Positions 16,812 to 26,013 of a stretch of DNA of 46,261 nucleotides are shown piece after piece. How positions within the stretch are numbered: the stretch's first letter is position 1; the number at the start of each line of letters is the position of its first letter. The notes beneath the pieces were generated by a model. It was given only the letters and a program-made list of their open reading frames with translations, searched no databases and was not told the DNA's origin. The stretch comes from a virus. The stretch covers positions 1 to 46,261 of the IMG/VR virus record IMGVR_UViG_3300010354_000149. One strand, written 5' to 3'. The translations under genes and the position numbers were made by a program.

Positions 16812-18134
16812 TTAAGCAGGTTTTCTACCGATGGATTCTCTGACTAAATGGAGTCTTGTATAACAATTATTTTTAGTTATACGATGACATACATCTATTA
16901 TCATATATATGCCACTTTTTTTCTGACTATAAGATTTTGTTTCATTTGAAGATATTTCGGGAAAATCGCAATGAAGCAAATCACCAGCTCTTAAATTCAT
17001 ATCACCAGCAATCGCAATTGAAAGTTTTGTGCTAAAAAGATTATTATATCTCATTGATGACTGCCTTAAAATTTCATCATTATTATAATTAGTAAATGTT
17101 GATTTTTTAAGTTGTTCTTCTAATGTATTTCCTTCCGAAAGAAATCCTTGATCATCCCAACTATAAAATATTCTACATGATTCTCCTTGTAAATTTATGT
17201 CGGAAGCAATTATTGGTTGTTCTGTTCCTCCAATATTTTCTTCACTCATTTGTTGAGATGCTGCAAAATCACTTTCTCTGTATGAACTGTCAAAAGAATT
17301 AATTACTTTTGCTTTAGATGCTGTTTGAGATCCTGTTGGAAGAATATGCTCCAAATCCATTGTGCTATCAAAAGCATATTCTAAAATTTTTCCATCATAT
17401 CCATCAGGAACTTCGCCAATCAAATTATTAAAAATTAATTTTTTCTTAGGTTCTTGTTGAAAAAGTTTATCTATTGATTTAAATTTATATCCATCATAAG
17501 TTTCATAAAAGAAATATCCTGCTAAGATTCCTTTTGCGTTTTGAATATCGGGAACTGATCTGGAAGCCAACCAAATGATTTGATAAAAAGGTTTTGTAGT
17601 ATTTCCAACAAAACTTAATTCATTTAGTGTCGAATCAATATCAGATTCTTTTACGGTTTGTAAATTTTCAGATAGAATCTTTCCAACGTGATCCGATACT
17701 TTTCCATCAAATCTTGTCTTAACTCTAGTTTTTTCCAATTCATTATCAATACATTCTTTTGAATAGAGATCTATTGTAAATATTGTATTATTAGTACTTT
17801 CTTGTATATCTTTGACTTCCTTAATCCTGAGGTGTTTGGATCCGGTTAGATCAAGCACAAAACCATTACCATCAGTAAGTTTGATATGAACTTTTTCTCC
17901 CGCCGTTAATTTCAAATCATTCTCTTCAAGAGCTGCTGATCCATCTTTAGAATCTCTAAATCCAGTATCAGCAAAAGTTGCTGTAGCTCTTACTGTACTG
18001 TCTAATAAACTTTCATAGTAATCAAGTTCTATGATACCGTTAGAAACATTAACTGGATCCCCGTAGTTTGAAAAAATATCAAATGCCGTTATCTGGGCTT
18101 CACCTGCTCTGGCGGCAACGTTTGCTGCTGGCAT
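16812..18134 (-). CDS. Baseplate hub protein, gp27-like
   Basis: 440 residues. Starts with an Ala-rich stretch, then FDIFSNYGDPVNVSNGIIEL, EKVHIKLTDGNGF and LYSKECIDNELEKTRVKTRF, a phage hub pattern in which tube-like beta domains are joined by a FxGKVSDHV.KIL segment; the end has AGDMNLRAGDLLHCDFPE and a GIYMIIDVCHRI strand. This matches the length and style of T4 gp27-type hub proteins, which form the trimer between tube and spike. Its position directly before the OB-fold gene supports that. Confidence 0.7.
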   Translation of the reverse strand: MPAANVAARAGEAQITAFDIFSNYGDPVNVSNGIIELDYYESLLDSTVRATATFADTGFRDSKDGSAALEENDLKLTAGEKVHIKLTDGNGFVLDLTGSKHLRIKEVKDIQESTNNTIFTIDLYSKECIDNELEKTRVKTRFDGKVSDHVGKILSENLQTVKESDIDSTLNELSFVGNTTKPFYQIIWLASRSVPDIQNAKGILAGYFFYETYDGYKFKSIDKLFQQEPKKKLIFNNLIGEVPDGYDGKILEYAFDSTMDLEHILPTGSQTASKAKVINSFDSSYRESDFAASQQMSEENIGGTEQPIIASDINLQGESCRIFYSWDDQGFLSEGNTLEEQLKKSTFTNYNNDEILRQSSMRYNNLFSTKLSIAIAGDMNLRAGDLLHCDFPEISSNETKSYSQKKSGIYMIIDVCHRITKNNCYTRLHLVRESIGRKPA

Positions 18135-18135
18135 C

Positions 18136-21100
18136 TTATCCTCGCATTAAACCTGTATTGGTATTATTATTTACCCCACCAGAGACTCTAAATGAGGTTA
18201 GTTTATTTCCTCCCATTGGAATTGGAACAGGAACCATCTTTTCTTGAATTATTGGTTGAACTGCCATCTTTCTTCCACCCTCTACCGAATAAGATGGATA
18301 CTTGGTAAGTGATGATGCTTTATCTTTTGGTGGTTGTTTTTGAATATATGAATCACTTGAAGGTGTCAGCAATCCACCTTTATTAGCTTTTTTTACTCTT
18401 GCTGAAGTTAACGCTTTTTTAACTTCTTCTACGGTATGAGAACTTATATTTGCCGGAGGATAAGCAGATCTTCCAGTATCTGGATGTGGAACAGATGCCC
18501 ATTCTTCAGCTAAATCAACCATAGCACCACGTAGATCATCACTTTTTCCTTGTAAATAAGAAGAAAGTCGTGGTCTTTGACCGTTGTAAATTAGTGCCAA
18601 TCCCAATCTATCTTGAACGGAGGAACTAAATTTATCACTTCTTGATACTCCAGATCTACTCACAGCAAGTTTCATTGTTCCTGGTATTATTTGATATCTT
18701 CCAGCGGCAAAAAGTTTTCCTGACGCTTGTAAATCCATAATTTCACCAACTGTCATATCAGTTAAATTTTTTCCTAAAATAGTTGATGCATTATGAGTCG
18801 ATCCCACTATTCTTCCACCACTAGTTCCTTGATTCATTGAGTTATATCCACCTTCACCAGATGAAATAAAATCTAAAAGTGCCGAATTGGCGCTACTTTT
18901 ACCCATTGAAGAAGTTTGTTCTGCTTTATCTGGCGATATTCTTGCGGATTGTGTTTGATCTAATGGTGGTTGCTGTTGTGTTTTCTGTTTTTCGGCAAGT
19001 TCTTTTATTTTTTCTGGGTTACTTGGACCACCAGATAAATGTCCTAATAAATATTTTCTTCCAGATGAATCTGATACAATAAGAGAGTTTCCATAACCAG
19101 CATTATAACCTTCAGCATATTCAACAAATTTAAGACCACCTTTAAGAGTTATTGGTGCTCCACTTCTAATCGGATAATCAAATCCCCGATGACCTCTTCC
19201 CGCGCCAAGACCATCTCCCTTTGGATGTGATGATAGGGGTTTTCCATCAACAATTATATTATTCAAAACATAATCAGGCACAGTTCCTCCCGCACCAGAA
19301 TACCCATCTCCAGTTTCTATGTGAATATGAGGACCACTGCTACGACCAGTGCTTCCCACATATCCAACTACCATCCCACCAATATCAGTTCCGGATGCAG
19401 CAATATCTGCTGATGGTGAAGGTTGGCGTATTGCTGTAGAAGTATCATCTTTTAGTTCTTTCTCTTCTTTAGGAGTTTCTTTACCCAAAGAAAGTTCTCT
19501 TCTAACAGTTTCTATTACTTGCCCAACAGCAGATTCAATGTAAGGAATAATTAATTTTTTGGGATTAAATTCTGGAGTTGCTACTATTCCTCCGGTTCTT
19601 TCTACAACCCCACCAGAAGCCATCGCAGGAATTTCATTTTTTTTACTAAACATTTTTTCATAATATCCATAATTTTCACTATTAATATTTTCAAAAAGAC
19701 TCTCAAGACCTGTTGCTATACTGTTTAATGTTCCTTCACTTATCTTTTGCCCAAGAGCAGCATCAATCGCTCCTCCCATTAAGGCACCAATTCCATATGG
19801 AATTCTTTTGAAAGTATTAGCGACTGTTTCGAGAGTTCTAAATGGGTTAGTAATTGTAAGTCTCTCTCTTCCAAGAATCGCTGTAATCCAAGGATTTCCC
19901 TTTTCTGGCTTTACAGAATCTGGATATAATCTTTGAATTTCCTTTTCCCCACCAACATCTTTACCTGGTTGAGTTTGTTGAGGTAAAATATTGGAAGGAG
20001 TTTTCTTTTGTAATCTTAGAGTTCTTCCTTCTCTACCTATAACTTGTCCACCAGAAGCATACCTTCTAATATTGATAACCTTTCCGCCACTTTGTTGCCT
20101 TTGAACTGATTGTGGTGGTTTTTTATTTTGAAATAAAATTTCATACAATTTACCACCCAACTCTCCGCCGACAATCCCCCCAACTGCCGCCCCAATAGGT
20201 CCACCAATGGCTAATCCAACTGCACCAACTAATAAATTTCCAACTCCCCTAAACGCTGCTTTGCTAACAGAATCTCCAAGTGCCCAAGAAATGCCAAATT
20301 CAATTAATGATCCGACAATAGGTAATTTTGATAAAGGTGCTTTGATGATTCGAAATAAATTTTTACCAGCCTGTTTTTTTGCTGCGCCTGATAAGACTTC
20401 TCCGCCAGAAGTTGTAATAGTTGGTCTTTGTCTTAAAGGACTTCTAACATCTAATCCTTGGGCAGGTCTTCCTCCAGAAGTTGTAACTCTTGGTCTTCCA
20501 CCAGATCCGGAAGAGGGTCTAGATGTAGGTGTAGGTGGTTTATAATTTCTTACGTTTGTAGCAAAAGCTTCAATGGCACCAGTAAGTGCCATTCCCCCAA
20601 TAAGAACATAGTTAATGTATTTGTTTAGATTTGATGATACTTGGTCAAATGTTTTTTGAGCTCCTTCTCCTCCAATAATTTTAACGGTTTCTCTAACCTT
20701 ATCATAAAGCCCATAAGCTTTGTCAATAAAACCAACTATAGATTCTAAAATAAATTTAAATATTGTTTCTGCTACATTATAAACTTTTCCTATTGCTACA
20801 AAAATTTTTTTTAGTCTTGGAAGTTGATTTTGGAAAGTATTGAATAAAAATCCAAGAGAAGTAAAAAATAAGAATTTTTTAATTCTATCAAGAAAACTTG
20901 TTCCTGGGATAGAAATTGTAGGTAAATTAAATTTTTTTCTTTCTTGAGGTGCTTCTAATTTAGTTTCTACTTCATCTCTTTGCTTTCTTTCTTTTTTTAA
21001 TCTTTCACTTCTTTCGGATTGTTGGTCATTTGTTAAAAGAGATTTTATTAAAGCATCAATATCAAGTAAAGATTTTCTAACAAGATTAACATTTTGCTCA

Positions 21101-21234
21101 TTGTATTGTTTTGACATTGATACAAGTTTATTTCCATCATACTCTTTATTTGTGAGAGATGGAGTAACGTTTGCCTTTACAATTGCTGATGTTGTTTTTG
21201 CTTGAGGAAGGAACTTTTGAACATTAATTGCCAT
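18136..21234 (-). CDS. Large hub/tape-measure-like protein with permuted M23 and lysozyme-like domains
   Basis: 1032 residues. Residues 1-100 are coiled and charged; 111-135 (DRIKKFLFFTSLGFLFNTF) match a module in the adjacent 773-residue protein; 300-365 are hydrophobic Gly/Ala-rich (LLVGAVGLAIGGPIGAAVGG). At 625-740 an M23-like peptidase appears with its motifs in rotated order: GSTGRSSGPHIHIE (His636, His638), then HRGFD (His682, Asp686), then YGN...GHL (His732). At 783-945 a lysozyme-like domain follows (FISSGEGGYNS, Glu794; AAGRYQIIPGTMK). This is a tail protein likely to open peptidoglycan during DNA entry. Whether it is also the tape measure is inference from size, hydrophobic stretches and position. 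Confidence 0.72.
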   Translation of the reverse strand: MAINVQKFLPQAKTTSAIVKANVTPSLTNKEYDGNKLVSMSKQYNEQNVNLVRKSLLDIDALIKSLLTNDQQSERSERLKKERKQRDEVETKLEAPQERKKFNLPTISIPGTSFLDRIKKFLFFTSLGFLFNTFQNQLPRLKKIFVAIGKVYNVAETIFKFILESIVGFIDKAYGLYDKVRETVKIIGGEGAQKTFDQVSSNLNKYINYVLIGGMALTGAIEAFATNVRNYKPPTPTSRPSSGSGGRPRVTTSGGRPAQGLDVRSPLRQRPTITTSGGEVLSGAAKKQAGKNLFRIIKAPLSKLPIVGSLIEFGISWALGDSVSKAAFRGVGNLLVGAVGLAIGGPIGAAVGGIVGGELGGKLYEILFQNKKPPQSVQRQQSGGKVINIRRYASGGQVIGREGRTLRLQKKTPSNILPQQTQPGKDVGGEKEIQRLYPDSVKPEKGNPWITAILGRERLTITNPFRTLETVANTFKRIPYGIGALMGGAIDAALGQKISEGTLNSIATGLESLFENINSENYGYYEKMFSKKNEIPAMASGGVVERTGGIVATPEFNPKKLIIPYIESAVGQVIETVRRELSLGKETPKEEKELKDDTSTAIRQPSPSADIAASGTDIGGMVVGYVGSTGRSSGPHIHIETGDGYSGAGGTVPDYVLNNIIVDGKPLSSHPKGDGLGAGRGHRGFDYPIRSGAPITLKGGLKFVEYAEGYNAGYGNSLIVSDSSGRKYLLGHLSGGPSNPEKIKELAEKQKTQQQPPLDQTQSARISPDKAEQTSSMGKSSANSALLDFISSGEGGYNSMNQGTSGGRIVGSTHNASTILGKNLTDMTVGEIMDLQASGKLFAAGRYQIIPGTMKLAVSRSGVSRSDKFSSSVQDRLGLALIYNGQRPRLSSYLQGKSDDLRGAMVDLAEEWASVPHPDTGRSAYPPANISSHTVEEVKKALTSARVKKANKGGLLTPSSDSYIQKQPPKDKASSLTKYPSYSVEGGRKMAVQPIIQEKMVPVPIPMGGNKLTSFRVSGGVNNNTNTGLMRG

Positions 21235-21236
21235 CT

Positions 21237-23558
21237 TTATCCAATCCCATATAGACTTGCATTATTGGCACTTGAGTGTCTGGCAAAAAAAACAGGAACT
21301 TGAGGACCGCCAGTTCCACCTCCAATTGACCCACCAGATGAAGTAGATTGAGTAATCGGGGAAAGCATTTCTATACTATTTGACATTGTTGATGGATGTG
21401 GAGGTATATTGGGAGGAGTTTTAATTTTTTTTGCAAATGCTGCATTAGAGTCACCATCAAATCCAGCTTGTAAAGATTCAGCAACAGAAAGAAGAACATT
21501 TCCCAAACCTTTATTTGCCGAATCCTTTGTTAAGACATAATTAAATATTTTTTCTCCTGGTTGAAGTGCAGTATTTGTTGTTGGGTCATATTGAGTATCA
21601 ACTCCCATTCCTTTAATTGAAATTCCAAAATCATTTGTAATGGGAATAAGAGATCCCCCACCCTGTTTCTTTTCTGGTTTTGTTTTTTTTCCAGAAAATA
21701 ATCCTAGTGGATCCCACCACGCCTTCTCCTGTTCTTTTTCTTTTGATTTTGGTTTTGGTTTGGTGGTTGTTTTTATTGGACTTGGTAAATTTGGTTCAAC
21801 ACCATATTCTCTCAATCTTTGGACAATTTTTGTTGGATATTCTGCGTGAGGATTGTATCCAGCAGCAGCAATATTTTTAATAGCCTCTTCTGGGGTTTTG
21901 GCAGATCCATAAAATTTTCTCCACTTTTGAACTCTATATCTAACAGATTCTTCAATTGATTTAAACACCATTGCATTGTGAGTTCTTTTTTCAATTGGAT
22001 CAAAATATTCATATCCTTTCGTTCCCGAAGGAGCATCTTGTCCAAATAAATTATTTGCCGCTTTAGCAACTTCAGATTTTCCAAATCCACTTTCCTCTAC
22101 AGCCTGAGCTGCAGTTACTTCTGGGAAAGGATCGCCAAATGCTTTAGCAAGTCTATAAATTTTAGAGAAAAACTGCCCATATGAATCTTTTGGAGATGCA
22201 TAATTTGGATATCCTTGAATTGGACTTCTAAATTTTAATGTTGATCCATAAGGTTGTTTACCAACCTGCCCTCCACTGTTAAATAACTCTATTGAAGTAT
22301 TATTAAATATTGAATTCTTAAGTAAAGGAGATAATGTAATCAAACCTCCACTATTAAATAATTTACTTATTTTGGGTTTATTTGCTCCAGGTCCTCCATA
22401 TTGCCGATTTAAATAAAGAAAAGGTTCTGCCCCCACAGCATCTACAGTTTCTTTATTAATTACAATTTCTCCAGGGCGGGCAGCAATTAACTGAGTATCA
22501 ACCCCAAATCCAGAAATTCTTTGACCTGTGTTATTAAAAATTCCACCATATCCAGTCATTCCTCCACTTGCCATAGGAACAATGTATGGCATTAATGGCA
22601 AAATTGACCCTCCTTTAGCTGCCCCCTGAATGGGCATAGAAGTTTGTTCCTCAGGCGATGGTTCTTTGTTGTTTATTTGACTAATTGCATATGCTGTTCC
22701 AGCTACAGCAGCAGCACCTGCAGCAAGCCAAGGATTTCTTAAAAATGCTAAACTTAAACTTTTTGTTGCGTTGAATATTCTTGGAATTTGAGAGAGTAAC
22801 TTTCCAGTCAATCCCCCAATCATTCTTAAAGTGCCTCTTACAAAAGCACCAAAAGGAGTTAAAAATAAGATAGCAGCACCAACAAAAGTTGGCCACCAGT
22901 CTTTAAAGAATCTTGTTAAAGTTTGAACCTTTGATTTGTTTTGGGGATCACTTAACCAACTCACCAAATCATTAAATGCTTTACCCAACAAGGTAAAGAA
23001 AATGAACTTCATTATATTATCAATAATATTTTGAAAAGGATCTATAAACTTTTTAATAGCGTTTTGTACTGTTCCAAATCCTTTTTTTACACTTTCTAAC
23101 CCCTCTTCACGCTTTCTTCTATTTTCATTTTCATAATCTTTTCTATTTTGTTCCTCTGTTTTTTTTCTTAAAGAAAGTAAAGATGCTAAAGTGGTTTGAA
23201 TTGATTGAAGCGGTTGTTGCAGAGGAGTCAAATCGACAGGGTTTACTGTCGGCTGTTGTATTTGTGAAGGAACTATAGGAGATGATATTGGTTGAACAAC
23301 GGGATTTAAGAATTTAGTTGTCGCTAAACTACTTGCAGTAATTGGTTTTGATCTTGGTTTGAATCTACCCTTTTTACCTCTAACTCTTTTTCTTTCGTTT
23401 GAAAGGAGTGCTAGTTCTTCTTGTGGTAAACTATTTGCTTTTGAAACTATTACCTCTCTAAGTAGAGTTTCATAAGTTCCATAATCTAAATCAAAAACTT
23501 GCTGAAGACCCAGTAGCCTTAAAATTCTTTCATCAATTTGTTCGGATACTGAGTTCAT
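21237..23558 (-). CDS. Hub/tape-measure-like protein with glucosaminidase domain
   Basis: 773 residues. An N-terminal helical part and a basic linker lead to KFIFFTLLGKAFNDLVSWL (184-202), similar to the neighbour's module, then two hydrophobic stretches (224-243, 277-293). Residues 465-590 form a FlgJ-like (GH73) glucosaminidase: AAQAVEESGFGKSEVAKAAN with Glu489 as likely acid, NNLFGQDAP, YRVQKWRKFYG. Two repeats (FGVDTQLIAARPGEIVINKE and MGVDTQYDPTTNTALQPGEK) flank this domain. It probably cleaves glycan strands at infection. It abuts the 1032-residue gene by two bases. Confidence 0.72.
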   Translation of the reverse strand: MNSVSEQIDERILRLLGLQQVFDLDYGTYETLLREVIVSKANSLPQEELALLSNERKRVRGKKGRFKPRSKPITASSLATTKFLNPVVQPISSPIVPSQIQQPTVNPVDLTPLQQPLQSIQTTLASLLSLRKKTEEQNRKDYENENRRKREEGLESVKKGFGTVQNAIKKFIDPFQNIIDNIMKFIFFTLLGKAFNDLVSWLSDPQNKSKVQTLTRFFKDWWPTFVGAAILFLTPFGAFVRGTLRMIGGLTGKLLSQIPRIFNATKSLSLAFLRNPWLAAGAAAVAGTAYAISQINNKEPSPEEQTSMPIQGAAKGGSILPLMPYIVPMASGGMTGYGGIFNNTGQRISGFGVDTQLIAARPGEIVINKETVDAVGAEPFLYLNRQYGGPGANKPKISKLFNSGGLITLSPLLKNSIFNNTSIELFNSGGQVGKQPYGSTLKFRSPIQGYPNYASPKDSYGQFFSKIYRLAKAFGDPFPEVTAAQAVEESGFGKSEVAKAANNLFGQDAPSGTKGYEYFDPIEKRTHNAMVFKSIEESVRYRVQKWRKFYGSAKTPEEAIKNIAAAGYNPHAEYPTKIVQRLREYGVEPNLPSPIKTTTKPKPKSKEKEQEKAWWDPLGLFSGKKTKPEKKQGGGSLIPITNDFGISIKGMGVDTQYDPTTNTALQPGEKIFNYVLTKDSANKGLGNVLLSVAESLQAGFDGDSNAAFAKKIKTPPNIPPHPSTMSNSIEMLSPITQSTSSGGSIGGGTGGPQVPVFFARHSSANNASLYGIG

Positions 23559-23560
23559 CT

Positions 23561-23740
23561 TTAACGCTGTTGATTTTGTTTTTGCTTAAGTTCTTCTTCT
23601 TCTAGGTGTTGCTTGAGAAGACCAACATAAATGTCTCTTTCCCAAGGAATCATATTTTCAATCTCTGTTAATGAGTATTTATGAAACTGTATGAGAGCAA
23701 AATTAAGTCGAAAATAATTCTCAAGATTCATATATGACAT
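23561..23740 (-). CDS. Small baseplate-hub cluster protein
   Basis: 59 residues from the ATG at 23740; a GTG at 23743 overlapping the previous stop is an alternative. MSYMNLENYFRLNFALIQFH...MIPWERDIYVGLLKQHLEEE: the IPWERDIYV.LL phrase is typical of short proteins encoded after baseplate hub assembly genes or tail-assembly chaperone genes in myoviruses. It lies between the gp26-like gene and the glucosaminidase protein. Probably an assembly chaperone. Confidence 0.6.
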   Translation of the reverse strand: MSYMNLENYFRLNFALIQFHKYSLTEIENMIPWERDIYVGLLKQHLEEEELKQKQNQQR

Positions 23741-23742
23741 CA

Positions 23743-24462
23743 CTACGCGAAAAAACTTGATAACCCTTCCAGAACAACTTCACTCTCAACTTTTGTTTCA
23801 GGATTTTTAACTTTAATTTTATGAGAAAGTTTAGGCATTGTTTCGAAAAACCTTTCAATTTCTTTGAATTGAGAAGTATTCATTTGTTCTAAAAATTCTA
23901 TTAATTCTTTTTTAGTTACGTCTGCTGCAACCCAAACTTCTTCCTCAGTAAAAATTTTATCAATACATGAAGAAATTAATTCAAATGATTGATCAATTGT
24001 ACTGTCAGATGAGAATTCAAAATTACTTTTAATAAATTGTTCAAGTGATGGATATTTCATTTCCATCATAATATAATCATCAACTTTAATTTGTGTTGAA
24101 TGATTTTCATTTTTTTGAACTTTAATATCATCAACATTAAGTTTTATAGGAACTATAGTTTCTCCGTCATCAGGACAAATAATATTAACTTCTATTTCTT
24201 CACCAACAGACTTTCCACGAATATTAAGAAACAGGTACTCGATATCAAAAGTAGGAAGTAATTCTACTTTAATTCCCTTTGTTTCAATACAACTTTTGAT
24301 TACTGTTTTGATTGCTGTTGTGATTTGTTTTGTGTCTTCTGATTCCAATGCAAGAACCAAAAGTTTTTCTTCCCTCACAAGAAAAGGTCTATACTTAATT
24401 GTTTGCCCATTTGAAGGCAATTCAAGATCATATGTTGGGGTGCTAATCTTTGGTAAAGGCAT
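23743..24462 (-). CDS. gp26: Baseplate hub assembly protein, gp26-like
   Basis: 239 residues. MPLPKISTPTYDLELPSNGQ, then IKYRPFLVREEKLLVLALES and a central IDIEYLF-type strand (FDIEYLFLNIRGKSVGEEI) followed by CPDDGETIVPIKLNVDD match the T4 baseplate hub family (gp26 type). The family takes part in hub assembly. A late motif lies 25 bases upstream of the start, and the gene begins the hub unit that runs to about 11.3 kb. Confidence 0.72.
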   Translation of the reverse strand: MPLPKISTPTYDLELPSNGQTIKYRPFLVREEKLLVLALESEDTKQITTAIKTVIKSCIETKGIKVELLPTFDIEYLFLNIRGKSVGEEIEVNIICPDDGETIVPIKLNVDDIKVQKNENHSTQIKVDDYIMMEMKYPSLEQFIKSNFEFSSDSTIDQSFELISSCIDKIFTEEEVWVAADVTKKELIEFLEQMNTSQFKEIERFFETMPKLSHKIKVKNPETKVESEVVLEGLSSFFA

Positions 24463-24486
24463 AATCTCCTATACAACTCAGTTACT

Positions 24487-24495
24487 TTATTTATT
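24487..24495 (-). promoter_or_regulatory. Late promoter motif before the hub operon
   Basis: Minus strand reads AATAAATAA, 25 bases upstream of the gp26-like start at 24462, in a 127-base gap. It is probably a main late promoter for the hub genes that follow on the same strand. Confidence 0.5.
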
Positions 24496-24589
24496 ACACT
24501 ATGTCAGTGTTAATATTACACGAAGATTGTGTGGAAAAGATTTGGTTTCTTTTTTTTCTTACCTCGGAGCAGTGTTAAACGTGTTAGTG

Positions 24590-25528
24590 TTAGAAACCAA
24601 GATTCAAATTTGCTGCTTTTGCAAAATCAATTTGAGGAAAATTATTTCCTTTAGGATCCCAATAACTTGATGTATCTCCAACATTTGGAACTCCTTTTGA
24701 TGGTTGTTGTCCAGGAATTTGTGGAGAAACATTTCCTTTTCTAGTAATAATGTAACGATTATAAGTAAAAGATACTTGACACCTTAGTAATTGCGAAGAT
24801 TCGTATGATATTGGTATTGATGCTATATTAATAGGATATGCTCTTACGAAGGTATATTCGAAATAATTTGATTGGAAATCTCTTTCAAATTTTTGAACAT
24901 AGATTTCAGTTCTATATCCACTAGGACCATCTGCAAATTTTGCTCTCGAAAAAAAGTTTCCATCGGGTGCGGTGCTAGTATCTCCAGCAACATATCTTAT
25001 CCATTCTTCAAAAAAACTAATTACATTATAACTTCCATTTTGTCTTCCGTGATCTACAAAAAAAGTAAAATCAATTTGATTGTCATATGATCTTCGATAA
25101 CCAAGTCTTTCAGTAACCCCAGTATAATCATCGTTCATTTCTGTTGTGAGAATTGATGATCCCGGAAGAGAAGCATCTGAGCAAAGTAATGAAATTAATT
25201 CTCCACCATCCAAATAATATTGACCAGCAGGGCTGCTTCTTATTGCATCTGGAGGATTAAACCAGCATTGAAAGTGTGAAGTTAATGCTGGCCTTAGTAA
25301 CTTTTGTTTTATTTCAAAATTTTGATATCGTCTTGGTGCTGGACCACCTCCACCAGAACTGTTTGGCGATCCATTACCAGAACTTTTTCCAGTTCCAGAT
25401 GTAGAAATTTTTGATGGATTTGGAACTCCTGGAGCTAGAGTTTGATCAAAAGTTCCCACAGTATCAAATGAATTTGGTCCAGTAGGAAGTTCATATACAG
25501 GTGTCGTAAATGGATTTACTGATGCCAT
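24590..25528 (-). CDS. Baseplate/tail-tube-like protein (gp54-type candidate)
   Basis: 312 residues from the ATG at 25528 (MASVNPFTTPVYELPTGPN), preferred over an in-frame upstream ATG that would overlap the divergent gp4 gene. The core FEIKQKLLRPALTSHFQCWF, LISLLCSDASLPGSSILTTE, FVRAYPINIASIPISYESSQ and VSFTYNRYIITR fits the tail-tube fold shared by gp19, gp48 and gp54. By that fold it is a tube initiator or tube-like baseplate protein. A separate tail tube gene is not in the window, so gp19 itself cannot be excluded, though length and position favour gp54. Confidence 0.6.
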   Translation of the reverse strand: MASVNPFTTPVYELPTGPNSFDTVGTFDQTLAPGVPNPSKISTSGTGKSSGNGSPNSSGGGGPAPRRYQNFEIKQKLLRPALTSHFQCWFNPPDAIRSSPAGQYYLDGGELISLLCSDASLPGSSILTTEMNDDYTGVTERLGYRRSYDNQIDFTFFVDHGRQNGSYNVISFFEEWIRYVAGDTSTAPDGNFFSRAKFADGPSGYRTEIYVQKFERDFQSNYFEYTFVRAYPINIASIPISYESSQLLRCQVSFTYNRYIITRKGNVSPQIPGQQPSKGVPNVGDTSSYWDPKGNNFPQIDFAKAANLNLGF

Positions 25529-25532
25529 TTCT

Positions 25533-25539
25533 ATAAATA
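25533..25539 (+). promoter_or_regulatory. Late promoter motif, rightward, before gp4
   Basis: Plus strand reads ATAAATA within CTATAAATAC, 24 bases upstream of the gp4 start. It lies in a 35-base divergent gap, so it starts the plus-strand virion block. Confidence 0.5.
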
Positions 25540-25563
25540 CTTCTTGAATCTTATATATTATGT

Positions 25564-26013
25564 ATGAAGGAAAACAAATATCATCAAGGATATTTTCATC
25601 CAAGAAATCCAGAAAAATATATTGGAGATCCTAAAAACATAGTATATCGTAGTGGATGGGAACTTAAGTTCATGCAATGGTGTGACAGGTCTCCTAATAT
25701 TTTAAAATATGGTTCAGAAGAATTTTGTATTCCTTATTATAATCCGGTAAAACAAAAAGTTTGTAGATATTTTCCGGATTTTATTATCGAAATATTAGAA
25801 AGTAATGGAAAAATACAAAAATACGTTATAGAAATAAAACCAAAAAAACAAACTGTTCCTCCTATTCAGGGAAAAAAGAAAACAAAAACATATATTAATG
25901 AAGTAAATACGTATGCTATCAATCAATCTAAATGGAATTCCATTCAAGAATGGTGTGATGACAGAATGATTAAGTTTCGTATAATCACTGAATCGGAGCT
26001 AGGTATAAAATAA
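25564..26013 (+). CDS. gp4: Head completion protein gp4
   Basis: 149 residues. GYFHPRNPEKYIGDPKNIVY, RSGWELKFMQWCDRSPNILK and CIPYYNPVKQKVCRYFPDFI are characteristic of T4 gp4 head-completion proteins. A PD-(D/E)XK-like nuclease pattern is visible: Asp72 in YFPDF, then Glu90-Ile-Lys92 in VIEIKPK. In T4, gp4 acts late in capsid completion with gp50/gp65-type factors; the nuclease role is inferred from the fold. The final base overlaps the next gene. Confidence 0.82.
   Translation: MKENKYHQGYFHPRNPEKYIGDPKNIVYRSGWELKFMQWCDRSPNILKYGSEEFCIPYYNPVKQKVCRYFPDFIIEILESNGKIQKYVIEIKPKKQTVPPIQGKKKTKTYINEVNTYAINQSKWNSIQEWCDDRMIKFRIITESELGIK

Noticed and set aside
24296-24670. Plus-strand 124-residue frame opposite the gp26-like gene
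   Set aside because: Antisense to a conserved gene and to a late motif; no ribosome site or family resemblance.
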